DNA from: Candidatus Nitrosacidococcus sp. I8
GTDB lineage: Bacteria; Pseudomonadota; Gammaproteobacteria; Nitrosococcales; Nitrosococcaceae
NCBI RefSeq assembly: GCF_945836005.1
Contig: NZ_OX241534.1
Span: forward strand, 682,001-746,000
Direction: 5' to 3'
DNA: 64,000 nucleotides
Made by a program: the position numbers and the translations under genes. Within the stretch, counting starts at the first letter, position 1, and each line of letters starts with the position of its first letter. The notes beneath the pieces are model-generated. The model ran no database searches. It was not told where the DNA came from and was given only the letters and a program-made list of their open reading frames with translations. Positions 18,258 through 27,112 of this stretch are shown in pieces.

Positions 18258-21200
18258 TTATAGATTATGTACAGTTAGCCTTAGGTCTTCTAATTGCTCA
18301 ACTCTTGCTGTATTAGTAAGGATGGCAATACTTGCCTTTTCAGGCTGAAAATATTTTTCTGCTGCTTCTTTAAGATGATTTAATTTAACTTCTAAAATAC
18401 GATTGCGAAAACGGCGACATTGCTCTGGGGTACGCCCATAGAGTTCATTATAAAAAGCACTTTTAGCCTCTCCAGCGGGGGATTTTGGTTTATCAATGGC
18501 ACTAATTACCCCTAAAATAGCTTCCTCTACTAAACGCCATGGATGATCATTGTCTAATAACCACTGTACCGATTGATCAAAATCTTTTAAGGTCTCAGTG
18601 AGTCGAGGATCTCGATAAGAGAAAAAGCGAAAAGCACCACTTTCTGAATCTTGGCTGGCTCCACCACCATAGGCCCCTCCCTGTTCTCGAATAGTACGGT
18701 GTAAATAGTTGTTACGTAAAAAGCCACCAAGTACTGAAAGAGCAGCAGCATCTGGATGATCAATAGGTACTGTAGAATAGGCTTTAGCACAGAAATTTAC
18801 TTGGGTATTAGCGGTCCACGCTTGATGTACTGATTCTTGTATTTTCGGTAATGTTAGCCTAGTAAAAGTATTGTAATCAGTGTTGCTATTTTGCCCCCAA
18901 TATTGAGGTAAATTTCGAAGAAACCCTGATTGATGTTCTTCTTCGCTAATTAAAAGTAATTGGCGAGGAGCAGATAAAATTTGTTTATGAATTTGCTGAA
19001 ATTTATGAGCTAGCTCTTCACAAGATTCTTTATTTTCCAAGCTTGAATCTAATTTTTGTAAGAAAGAAATACCCGCAAGACCAGTTAGGCGATGGGAAAG
19101 AGCAGCAGAAGGACTCATACCGCTAGATGCTGCAGCCATGGCAAGACTATGGCCACTGCCAGTAATACTATCCTCCCATCCAGATCTTCGCTGTGCCATA
19201 ATTTCTCGTAAATGATCTAATTCATCAAATCTTACTGATTCTAGGGTGGTTTGTAGTAATTCATTCAATGCACCATGGTTTCGATTTAACGCTTTACCTG
19301 AAAAAATAAAGTGACTATTTGTCTGCTGTAGATCATTAATAGCACTGCGTAAAGTGCTACTTGCACTGATTCCGCCACTGACGCTACTTTGCCAAATTTG
19401 AGTTTGGCGATAGTCTTGATTTCCTACTCCTAGTTCTGTTAAACACGCACTGTAGTGGGGTAATACTGCTAATAATTCATCCTCTAAATGAGGCAAATCA
19501 ATCACAATATGTTGATAAACAAGACCATTGGTTCCTTGACTGTAGGTAGTAAGTGGCAGGTTACCTACTTTAGCTTTTTCCCCTTGAGGAATAGCTAAAT
19601 CTGGAGGAACATCTTCAATTCCTACTTTAGGCAAAATACCAGGATCATCCTGTTTTTGTTGGCGATCAACAAGGGTAGTAGCTAAATCCACGACAGTTTG
19701 CTTTTGTGCTTCACTCATTTGAGATTTAAGTTGAGCAAGCCTAGATTTTTCTGCTTCGATGCGTTTTGCACTCAAATGAGAATCTGGTTTTAATACTAAG
19801 CGAACTCTATGGGAATTATTAAGTAGATTTTCCCGTACTAAGTTTTGAATAAAGTTAGGATTTTTAATTTCTTGCCGAAGTTGCGCTAAAGCAGGATCGA
19901 GGTTTAATAACCCTACTGGATCACCATAATGAATCGCACTAGATAATCCTCCTAGTAATAGTTGGAGTCCATAGGGCATCCGATCACCACCTACTTCCCT
20001 TTGATGTAATTCTAGCTGATGAAGTACTGCATCTACCTGTTCTTGTGGAATACCTTTTTCAGCTACTTCTTCTAAAACTTCCAATATTTTCTTCTCAAGA
20101 GTTTCTGCATGCGTAGGATCAGACCCTTCAATGCCGCAGACAAAACTCATTTCTCGATTGCTTTCTTCCAAACCACATAGAGGAGAGGGAGAAGAGCCTA
20201 ATCCGCAAGTCTCTAACAAGTAACGTAGGGGAGAGGCACTATTTTCTAATAAGACTTCGGAGAGTAAGTGTGCTCTTAATTGAGCAATTAAGTCAGTACT
20301 CTTACCTAAAAGCCAACTTAATACAATGTGAGTCTTATTCGTGGTTTCTTCAGAATCTAGAGCATAGGTTTCTTCAATTTGAATGGGTATATGGTAACGT
20401 TTTTCATCTGGCACTTTAAAATGAAGATTTTGGCGTTCAAAGAAGGAGAGCGCATAAGTCTCAAAATGATCGTGATGTTTTTGGGCTGGAATATCCCCGA
20501 AAGTCATAAAAATCGCATTAGAGGGGTGGTAATGCGTTTTATAAAATGCTTTGAGCTGATCATAGGTTAAATCTGGAATACAGCTGGGTTTGCCGCCACT
20601 ATTATAGTGATAAGTTGTGGTAGGAAATAAGTGGCTAGAAAGAGTATGCCATAAAATAGAAGTAGGAGCACTCATTGCTCCTTTCATTTCATTAAACACT
20701 ACTCCTTTAAATACTAGATCACTTTGAAGATTATTAGATTCCTCAAACTCTACTCGATGACCTTCTTGAGAAAAATCTAGATAATCTAAATTGGCAAAAA
20801 ACACTGCATCTAAATAAACTTGCAGTAAATTATTAAAATCCTTTATATTTTGGCTAGCAAAAGGGTAAGCAGTCCAATCTGAACTAGTCATAGCATTCAT
20901 AAAGGTATTTAAAGATCGGCGTAGCATCATGAAGAAAGGATCTCTGACAGGATATTTTTTACTACCGCATAGCACGGTATGCTCTAAAATATGAGCCACC
21001 CCAGTAGAATCCATAGGAATCGTACGAAATGCAACCAAAAAGCCATTTTCTGGATGATCTGCTGCTAAATGGAAATGTTTCGCTCCAGTTTTACTATGAT
21101 CATATTCTTCTACGGTTAGATTAAGAGAATCAATTCGTTGGCTCCGTAACCACTTAAATGCAGGATGGGTAGAAGATTGTATGCTCGCCGTATTATTCAT
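18258..21200 (-). CDS. M16C zinc metalloprotease (PreP-like)
   Basis: This 980-residue insulinase-family peptidase has the inverted zinc motif HxxEH as HILEH near residue 70, followed by the CGSKKYPVRDPFFMML and NTFMNAMTSSDWTAYPF segments typical of presequence protease/YPO-type M16C enzymes. The second half holds the non-catalytic M16C domains (for example EQGGAYGGGAS near 860). Such proteases form a closed chamber that degrades short peptides. There is no signal peptide, so it is likely cytoplasmic. It lies between a HAD hydrolase and the dehydrogenase, with a 54-bp gap upstream and a 5-bp gap downstream. Confidence 0.9.
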   Translation of the reverse strand: MNNTASIQSSTHPAFKWLRSQRIDSLNLTVEEYDHSKTGAKHFHLAADHPENGFLVAFRTIPMDSTGVAHILEHTVLCGSKKYPVRDPFFMMLRRSLNTFMNAMTSSDWTAYPFASQNIKDFNNLLQVYLDAVFFANLDYLDFSQEGHRVEFEESNNLQSDLVFKGVVFNEMKGAMSAPTSILWHTLSSHLFPTTTYHYNSGGKPSCIPDLTYDQLKAFYKTHYHPSNAIFMTFGDIPAQKHHDHFETYALSFFERQNLHFKVPDEKRYHIPIQIEETYALDSEETTNKTHIVLSWLLGKSTDLIAQLRAHLLSEVLLENSASPLRYLLETCGLGSSPSPLCGLEESNREMSFVCGIEGSDPTHAETLEKKILEVLEEVAEKGIPQEQVDAVLHQLELHQREVGGDRMPYGLQLLLGGLSSAIHYGDPVGLLNLDPALAQLRQEIKNPNFIQNLVRENLLNNSHRVRLVLKPDSHLSAKRIEAEKSRLAQLKSQMSEAQKQTVVDLATTLVDRQQKQDDPGILPKVGIEDVPPDLAIPQGEKAKVGNLPLTTYSQGTNGLVYQHIVIDLPHLEDELLAVLPHYSACLTELGVGNQDYRQTQIWQSSVSGGISASSTLRSAINDLQQTNSHFIFSGKALNRNHGALNELLQTTLESVRFDELDHLREIMAQRRSGWEDSITGSGHSLAMAAASSGMSPSAALSHRLTGLAGISFLQKLDSSLENKESCEELAHKFQQIHKQILSAPRQLLLISEEEHQSGFLRNLPQYWGQNSNTDYNTFTRLTLPKIQESVHQAWTANTQVNFCAKAYSTVPIDHPDAAALSVLGGFLRNNYLHRTIREQGGAYGGGASQDSESGAFRFFSYRDPRLTETLKDFDQSVQWLLDNDHPWRLVEEAILGVISAIDKPKSPAGEAKSAFYNELYGRTPEQCRRFRNRILEVKLNHLKEAAEKYFQPEKASIAILTNTARVEQLEDLRLTVHNL

Positions 21201-21254
21201 AAATATTTACTTTTACCTTATAAATTAATTTAAGAGAAAATAGATATTCATCTA

Positions 21255-21950
21255 TTATAGCCACTGCTCCAATTCATAAAGATTATTAATGATACCATCA
21301 GGAGGAGGCAGTTCCTCTGGCCATACCATGTCATTACGATTGATCCAAATAGCACGCATTCCTACCTGTTGAGCTGCAGCAATATCATAGGTTGGATGAT
21401 CTCCCACATGAATAGCTTGGTATGGCTCGATTTTAATCTTCTTAAGTACTTGATGAAATATATCTGGATCTGGTTTAGCAGTACCTGCAATAGCTGGTGT
21501 TAGAGAAATTTGAAAATAATTTTTTAAAGGCGTTTGGCTTACTTCCGCATTCCCATTAGTCAAAGAGACCAAGATATACTTTTTTATTAAACAATCGAGT
21601 ACGGGAATTACATCTGGATAAGGTGTCACTTGATTACGCGCTTCAAGAAAAATACTTATTGCTTCTTCAGCTAAAGTTAAGGTGTAGCTAAATTCTTGTA
21701 AGAGTTGGTTTAAAGAAATCATCCGCATTGCAGTAAGATTGTAGGCCATTTCTGGATACATCTTTCGTACATGCTGTCTATGTTCTCTCAAACTTTCAAT
21801 ATTATGTGCCAAAGTTAAGCGAGGGGCTTTTTTTTCTAGCCATTGAAACTGAGTTTCTTCCGCTTTTCTTAATACCTCTACACTGGGCCAGACTGTTTCA
21901 TCTAAATCAAAGGAAATTAATTTAACTTGAGATGCGTATCTACCCATCAT
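21255..21950 (-). CDS. HAD-family hydrolase (YigB-like)
   Basis: This 231-residue HAD phosphatase carries motif I as FDLDETVWP near residue 16 (usually DLDDT), motif II in VSLTNGNAEV, and motifs III/IV in KPDPDIFHQVL and VGDHPTYDIAAAQQVGM. An alpha-helical cap sits between motifs I and II. Members such as YigB dephosphorylate FMN or sugar phosphates; the substrate here is open. Its ATG directly follows the hslO stop codon (TAA then ATGATG), so translation is probably coupled. ATG two codons into this string is equally plausible. Confidence 0.88.
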   Translation of the reverse strand: MMGRYASQVKLISFDLDETVWPSVEVLRKAEETQFQWLEKKAPRLTLAHNIESLREHRQHVRKMYPEMAYNLTAMRMISLNQLLQEFSYTLTLAEEAISIFLEARNQVTPYPDVIPVLDCLIKKYILVSLTNGNAEVSQTPLKNYFQISLTPAIAGTAKPDPDIFHQVLKKIKIEPYQAIHVGDHPTYDIAAAQQVGMRAIWINRNDMVWPEELPPPDGIINNLYELEQWL

Positions 21951-22823
21951 TTAATGATGGGTAGATGAGGTAGGAGTTTTAATTTCACTGCTAAATAGTT
22001 GGGCAATATCTACTGAATCAAAGCGATATTGTCGATTACAAAATCCACAAGTAACCTCTATTTTCTCTTGCTCTGCTAGAGCTAATCTCACCTCTTTTTC
22101 CCCTAAAGCGACCAGTGTATTTTCAATACGTTCTTTACTACAGCTACAGCGAAAAAATACGGGTTCTGGATCAAACAAACGTACTTGCTCTTCATGAAAG
22201 AGACGATAAAGTAATTCTGTGCAGGGAAGGCTTAATAACTCTTTTGGGGTAATTGTGTTAGCAAGTAGAGTAACTCGTTCCCAATCCACCGCATGATCTT
22301 GTTGACTAGGTAATTCTTGTAAGAAAAATCCAGCTGCTTTTTCCTCATTAGATTCTAACCATATCCGAGTTTCAAGCTGTTCAGATCGGATAAAATAGGA
22401 TTGTAGTGCTTCGGCTAAACTCTCTCCTTCCAAAGGGACAGTACCTTGGTAAGGGGAAGCACCTTCTCTTTGTAGGGTTAAGGTAAGCCGACCTGAATGA
22501 TAGAGCTCTGAAAATGATTGTTGTTGAGAAATTTCCCCTTCCCATCGGGCTAGTCCTCGAATAGCTCTTTGGTGAGATACTTGTGCTACTAAGGCTTTAA
22601 TAGATCCTGTACTTTGTACTTGAATAATCAGTGTACCTTTAAATTTAAGGGTAGCAGAAAGTAATACTCCGGCAGCCAATAGCTGGCCTAACTGAGTTTG
22701 AATAGCGGGGGGATAAATATTATAGGAGAGAATAGTCTGCCAACTGGTATTTAATTGCACCCATTCTCCTCGAATTTCTGCTTCTTCAAATAAGAAACGA
22801 TACAATAAGTCTTGATCAGTCAT
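21951..22823 (-). CDS. hslO: HslO, redox-regulated chaperone Hsp33
   Basis: Hsp33 is a holdase switched on by oxidation of its zinc-bound cysteines. The 290 residues start in the usual way (DQDLLYRFLFEEAEIRGEWV) and contain the C-terminal redox switch CSC ... CGFC within the last 70 residues, which binds zinc when reduced. It is the promoter-proximal gene of the run hslO-HAD-M16-dehydrogenase-DUF423-msrA, putting two oxidative-damage genes at the ends of one transcript. Only about 87 bp separate its start from the rightward oxygenase gene. Confidence 0.95.
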   Translation of the reverse strand: MTDQDLLYRFLFEEAEIRGEWVQLNTSWQTILSYNIYPPAIQTQLGQLLAAGVLLSATLKFKGTLIIQVQSTGSIKALVAQVSHQRAIRGLARWEGEISQQQSFSELYHSGRLTLTLQREGASPYQGTVPLEGESLAEALQSYFIRSEQLETRIWLESNEEKAAGFFLQELPSQQDHAVDWERVTLLANTITPKELLSLPCTELLYRLFHEEQVRLFDPEPVFFRCSCSKERIENTLVALGEKEVRLALAEQEKIEVTCGFCNRQYRFDSVDIAQLFSSEIKTPTSSTHH

Positions 22824-22910
22824 AATAGAAACCTATCAGATTTTACCTAACCTTTAAAAGAGTATTAAGCAAGTTCAGATTAAATTATCTTAAAAAATCG
22901 CCATAAGAGT

Positions 22911-23608
22911 ATGAAATCTATTTCTCATTTACTTTGGAATCAGATTTATCAAGATTTAAATACTTATGGCTATGGGAAAATTCCAAACTTATTAGATTTA
23001 AAAGAGTGCCAAGTACTCATTGCTCAATATGATAATGATTCCTTGTACCGAAGCAAAATTACTATGGCTCGCTACAATTTTGGCCAAGGAGAATATAAAT
23101 ATTTTACTTATCCTTTGCCCATTATTATAGAGAAACTAAGAAGTGAATTTTATCCATACCTAGCATATCTAGCTAATAAGTGGTGTCAGCAATTAAATAT
23201 AAAACTCTCTATCCTAAAGTCCATGGAGAATATCTACAAAAATGTCACATATTAGGGCAAACTCGACCCACTCCTTTAATTCTTAAATATAAAATAGGAG
23301 ATTATAATTGCTTGCATCAGGATATTTATGGAACAGAAATTTTTCCATTGCAGATGACTATATTATTATCTCAGCCCTATCAAAATTTTACTGGAGGGGA
23401 ATTTGTATTGACCGAGCAGCGACCACGGATGCAATCTCGAGCTGAAGTGATTTCATTACATTGTGGGGATGGGATTATTTTCCCAGTAAATCAAAGACCC
23501 ATTGAGGGTAAACGAGGATTTTATCGAGTAAATATGCGTCATGGTGTAAGCCGCTTACATTCAGGTAATCGCTATACATTAGGCATTATCTTTCATGATG
23601 CTCGATAA
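22911..23608 (+). pseudogene. COG3826-type 2OG-Fe(II) oxygenase, frameshifted
   Basis: Two overlapping frames form one protein. The first (22911 on) gives the N-terminal 100 residues to ANKWCQQLNIK; the second, one base earlier in phase, continues TLYPKVHGEYLQKCH and then GQTRPTPLILKY, DYNCLHQDIYG (HxD iron ligands), GGEFVLTEQRPRMQSRAEV and a final RHGVSRLHSGNRYTLGIIFHDA with the distal His and 2OG arginine. Adding one A to the A4 run at 23201-23204 restores a single frame of about 232 residues. Either a recent one-base deletion, a sequencing error, or slippage could explain this. The catalytic half is otherwise intact. The alkB ATG overlaps its end by 14 bp. Confidence 0.82.
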
Positions 23609-24245
23609 TTTTTCTGATGATTTATTTTCTAAGGTAGATGGAGATATATGCCAGCCTATTGGCATCCAAGCTTATATATTACGTGGTTACGCACTACCTT
23701 ATATAAATAATATATTAGCTGCTTTAAATACTATATTAGCCCAAGCACCCTTACGACATATGATGACTCCTAACGGGCAAAAAATGTCAGTAGCTATGAG
23801 TAATTGTGGAAATTTAGGCTGGACTAGTAGTAAAAAAGGATACTGTTATACTCCACAGGATCCTGAAACAAATCAAGATTGGCCCCCTTTACCCAAAGCA
23901 TTTTTAGAACTAGCTAATCATGCAGCTAAAAAAGTAGGCTTTTTAGGATTTATCCCTGATGCTTGTTTAATTAATTCTTATTGCCCTGGTGCTTGCTTAA
24001 GCCTTCATCAAGATCGAGATGAACAAGATTTAAATGCACCGATAGTGTCCGTATCTTTAGGAATTGGTGCAGTATTTTTATTTGGAGGCCTGAGGCGAAA
24101 AGATCCTCTTCAAAAATTTCCTATTTACCATGGAGATATTGTAGTATGGGGCGGAGTAGATAGATTACGGTATCATGGTGTGCTTCCTGTTACAGAATCA
24201 GATCATCTATTATTAGGTAGGCAGCGTATTAATTTAACATTTTGA
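23595..24245 (+). CDS. alkB: AlkB-like DNA/RNA demethylase, C-terminally truncated
   Basis: AlkB removes alkyl groups from 1-meA and 3-meC by oxidation. The 216 residues contain the nucleotide-recognition region (MTPNGQKMSVAMSN, LGWTS), the iron ligands H138, D140 and H194, and R211 of the RxNxTxR 2-oxoglutarate motif. The frame ends RINLTF with TGA at the exact place of the second conserved arginine (E. coli R210). If that TGA were CGA, the protein would end three codons later (RKAN). The single C-to-T change would remove a 2OG carboxylate contact, so activity is doubtful. It overlaps the upstream oxygenase by 14 bp, indicating co-transcription. Confidence 0.88.
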   Translation: MMLDNFSDDLFSKVDGDICQPIGIQAYILRGYALPYINNILAALNTILAQAPLRHMMTPNGQKMSVAMSNCGNLGWTSSKKGYCYTPQDPETNQDWPPLPKAFLELANHAAKKVGFLGFIPDACLINSYCPGACLSLHQDRDEQDLNAPIVSVSLGIGAVFLFGGLRRKDPLQKFPIYHGDIVVWGGVDRLRYHGVLPVTESDHLLLGRQRINLTF

Positions 24246-24286
24246 AAAGCAAATTAACTATCAATTTAAATTGACGGCTATTACTT

Positions 24287-24409
24287 ATGGACAATATATT
24301 TCTATTTTTTGAGAAAATTGCCTATTTTTCTGAGTTTGTTTTCCATTCTCCTTTAGAGGCACTCGCATTTGCCCCAGTACTTATCATTGCAAGTTTATGG
24401 GCTGATTGA
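24287..24409 (+). CDS. Possible 40-residue hydrophobic peptide
   Basis: An ATG at 24287 opens a 40-codon frame ending at 24409, mostly hydrophobic with aromatic residues (FLFFEKIAYFSEF, then ALAFAPVLIIASLW). It could be a small membrane protein or chance. No strong ribosome-binding site is visible and I recognise no family. It lies in the gap between alkB and the YPY-rich secreted protein. Confidence 0.25.
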   Translation: MDNIFLFFEKIAYFSEFVFHSPLEALAFAPVLIIASLWAD

Positions 24410-24510
24410 TTAAAAATTTAAATTGCCCTCCTACTGGAAAATATAAAAAATAGTTCTATTATTAATAATAAAGAAAGATAGTTTGAATTTTTCTATTGTG
24501 GAGGCATGCC

Positions 24511-24930
24511 ATGATGAAAAAGATGTTATTTTTAGGGTTGGTATTGGTAACAACTAATGCAGTAGGACAATCATTGACTACTTATAATCTCTATAGGGTA
24601 GGATACCCTTATGCAGGAGGTTATCCATCAGAAGAAATAATTTATCAAGGACCTGAAGTAGTAGAAGTAATACCCTCCGCACCTATTTATGGTAATCCTT
24701 ATAATCCATATTACGCAGAGAATCCCTATATGGGTTATCCAGCCCCTGGTGTAGTAGAAGTAATACCCTCCGTGCCTATTTATGGTAATCCTTATTATGC
24801 AGGAAATCCCTATATGGGTTATCCAGCACCTGGTGTAGTAGTAGAGGTAGTACCTGTTATGCCAGTTCCTCCTGTAGGTGGTTTTGCTGAGTTTGGTGGT
24901 CCGGGTGGTTGGTTTGGATTTGGTTGGTAA
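24511..24930 (+). CDS. Small secreted Pro/Tyr/Gly-rich repeat protein
   Basis: The start is fixed by GGAGG at 24500-24504, six bases before the ATG at 24511. The 139-residue product has a signal peptide (about 1-20) and then low-complexity sequence with two near-copies of an approximately 28-residue unit (VVEVIPSxPIYGNPY ... YMGYPAPG), a shortened third unit, and a Gly/Phe/Trp tail. At the DNA level the units are almost identical, so they arose by recent duplication. No catalytic motif is present. An exported structural or surface role is a guess. A strong hairpin terminator follows at 24972, so it is probably monocistronic. Confidence 0.75.
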   Translation: MMKKMLFLGLVLVTTNAVGQSLTTYNLYRVGYPYAGGYPSEEIIYQGPEVVEVIPSAPIYGNPYNPYYAENPYMGYPAPGVVEVIPSVPIYGNPYYAGNPYMGYPAPGVVVEVVPVMPVPPVGGFAEFGGPGGWFGFGW

Positions 24931-24971
24931 TTTATATTACTAAGTCTTTACAAGATAACCCTTAGATAGTC

Positions 24972-25008
24972 CTTGCTGAGAGTGATAGCCATACTTCCTC
25001 TCAGCAAG
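24972..25008 (+). terminator. Intrinsic terminator after the YPY-rich gene
   Basis: CTTGCTGAGAG and CTCTCAGCAAG form a perfect 11-bp stem around a 15-nt loop, 41 bp past the stop codon, followed by ATTTAT. It is the strongest hairpin in this part of the window. Confidence 0.8.
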
Positions 25009-25127
25009 ATTTATCACTATAAATTTCCAAAATTTCCTCTTAACCAACTATTACCGATAGACAAAATAATACAAAACAGAATATAAGACCAATAATAGTT
25101 GTCATTATTCCATCGCTTCTCATATCT

Positions 25128-25343
25128 TTAATTGATAAAAGCCTCTTGAGCTTTTTTCCGAAATAGGACTTTAAGTCTTATATCCTGCGTTTCTTCTGCA
25201 AGCTCTAGATAGCGCTGATAGATACCAATAAAAGTCTCTGTATTACTCCTATGAGTTTGTAGATATTGAATAAATTTGCCTAAGATCTGGATTGGTTTCC
25301 AGTTAGTATTTTTTCTTAGGGTTATATTTTTGAAATCATTCAT
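25128..25343 (-). CDS. Hypothetical 71-residue protein
   Basis: This short, basic protein is predicted helical (for example IQYLQTHRSNTETFIGIYQRYLELAEETQDIRLKVLFRKKAQEAF). An AAGGAAAAG purine stretch lies about 6-14 bp upstream of the ATG at 25343, giving a fair ribosome-binding site. There is no signal peptide or known motif. Absence of rare features and a normal amino acid mix argue for real coding, but I cannot name a family. Confidence 0.5.
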   Translation of the reverse strand: MNDFKNITLRKNTNWKPIQILGKFIQYLQTHRSNTETFIGIYQRYLELAEETQDIRLKVLFRKKAQEAFIN

Positions 25344-25903
25344 ATTTTACTTTTCCTTGCATAAGATAGTTTTAGAATTATTTTTATTTATTTAAGTTAA
25401 AAAATAAGTAAAAATAAAGTGTTATATAAGAAAAATTTTAATAATGTCACTAAAAACCTTATTCCTTTAAGGTTTAAATAAGCAAAAAATATACCAAAAT
25501 ATATAAGCGGCACAAATTTATTAAAATTTAATCTCTGATAATTTGAGTAAATATATTTTATATATTTGTTTATAAAGATTAATTTATTTTAAATAAACAA
25601 ATAAATTTCTTTTTGTGCTAGAAGAAACTGCTGGGGCTATCTAATCTGGGTAGTAGTTTTTTAGCTAAAGAGCGTCATTACTAGTGACGATATTTTGAGT
25701 AATAATATTTAATTATTTTTAATACTAAGATTACATAAGTAATTATTATTTATGATTGATGACAAAATATGATTATTTCTAATTTTTATATTATTTATAT
25801 CTAGATTTTTATTAGGTTTTAATTAAATTAAAAAAAGGAAAAGCCTGTATACTCAAGGAATGGAATAGTCAATACATAATTTAAATAGCCTCAGTTAGTA
25901 TTT
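25344..25903. other. AT-rich intergenic stretch, 560 bp
   Basis: No convincing open frame is seen on either strand. It is extremely AT-rich, with one GC-richer island at about 25620-25690 that holds a terminator-like hairpin and a second small hairpin (CGTCA/TGACG, 25673-25689). The right end must include the promoter of the ChaN-PDZ gene at 25904. Confidence 0.6.
25625..25662 (+). terminator. Orphan terminator-like hairpin
   Basis: AAACTGCT pairs with AGTAGTTT (one G-T wobble) around a 19-nt loop and runs into six Ts (25657-25662, the first three of which are within the stem). No rightward gene ends nearby, so this might be the 3' end of a small RNA or a decayed gene. Confidence 0.4.
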
Positions 25904-27088
25904 ATGAATAATAAAGCCCTTGTCTTAATTCTTTACTTTATCTTTTTTCTTAGTAGTGTTTCAGTATACGGAGAAGAACAGATACATTCTCATAGTGAAT
26001 ATAAACAACACTCTCATTTTAAAGAAAATACTCAACCTTCCTATACCACACAAGCTATTGATCTTAAAGCACTATTACCAATAAACAAGCTAATTCCAAA
26101 ACTACTTAATAATCAAGTGGTTTTTATTGGGGAGCAGCATCCTCGCTTTGATCATCACCTAAACCAGCTTTCAATTATTCGTGGGCTTTATCTTAAACAT
26201 ACTAATCTAGCTATTGGTATGGAATACTTCCAACAGCCTTTCCAAAAATACTTGGATCAATACATTGCTGGAAAGTTAACTACTCATGAACTAATCAAGA
26301 AAACCGAATACTATAATCGTTGGCGTTATGATTTTCGATTATATGAACCTATCTTAAAGTATGCCCGTGCCCATCATATTCCTATAATTGCACTAAATGC
26401 ACCGACAGAAATTGTACAAAAGGTGGGTAGAGATGGATTAGGTAAACTTACAACACAAGAAAAGGCACAAATTCCCACAGATATTGATTTTTCAGACGAG
26501 GAGTATGCTCATCGGTTAAAAAGGATATTTCAGGATCACCCTCAGTTTTTTGGAAGCTTCGAGACTTTTCATGAAGCTCAACTTGTTTGGGATGAAACGA
26601 TGGCTGATAGAGCAGCATCTTTTTTAAAAGATCATCCAGATAATTATATGGTAGTGTTGGCTGGTAATGGACACTTTGCTTATGGATCTGGGATTCCCAA
26701 TCGACTTTACCGTCGTTTACCTAATATAAAAACATCTATCATATTAAACGATTGGGAAAGAGCAATAGAGCCTGCGGTTGCAAACTATACTTTGATCTCT
26801 CAAGAGAAACAATTGCCTAATGCAGGATTTCTTGGACTGATGTTAGAGGAGACTATAGAGCATGGTCTTAAGGTTGAGGACTTTTCTAAAGAAAGCCCAG
26901 CGAAAACAGCAGGAGTTAAGATAAAGGATAAAATTCTTGCTTTAAATGATCAATCTGTTTCGAAAATGTCTAATATTAAAGAGGTGATGTGGGATAAAAA
27001 ACCCGGTGATGAAGTCATAGTTAAAGTAAGTCGTAGTGAACTTATTGGCGAGGGGCAAGAATTAGTTTTTAAAGTTATTCTCAAATGA
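25904..27088 (+). CDS. ChaN-like (DUF399) protein with C-terminal PDZ domain
   Basis: This 394-residue exported protein starts with a signal peptide (1-23) and a His-rich stretch (HSHSEYKQHSHF, about 27-40). The central part (about 60-285) matches the ChaN/haem-binding uptake family: VFIGEQHPRFDHHLNQL, AIGMEYFQQPFQ, a long helical middle, and VVLAGNGHFAYGSGIPNRL with the terminal histidine. ChaN binds haem, and relatives are often tied to iron uptake. Residues about 305-390 form a PDZ domain (GLMLEET, SPAKTAGVKIKDKILALND). The fusion suggests a periplasmic haem/metal sensor or processing factor. A UPF0260 gene follows 24 bp downstream. Confidence 0.8.
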   Translation: MNNKALVLILYFIFFLSSVSVYGEEQIHSHSEYKQHSHFKENTQPSYTTQAIDLKALLPINKLIPKLLNNQVVFIGEQHPRFDHHLNQLSIIRGLYLKHTNLAIGMEYFQQPFQKYLDQYIAGKLTTHELIKKTEYYNRWRYDFRLYEPILKYARAHHIPIIALNAPTEIVQKVGRDGLGKLTTQEKAQIPTDIDFSDEEYAHRLKRIFQDHPQFFGSFETFHEAQLVWDETMADRAASFLKDHPDNYMVVLAGNGHFAYGSGIPNRLYRRLPNIKTSIILNDWERAIEPAVANYTLISQEKQLPNAGFLGLMLEETIEHGLKVEDFSKESPAKTAGVKIKDKILALNDQSVSKMSNIKEVMWDKKPGDEVIVKVSRSELIGEGQELVFKVILK

Positions 27089-27112
27089 TTTTTATATCTA
27101 TTGGGGGTGGTA

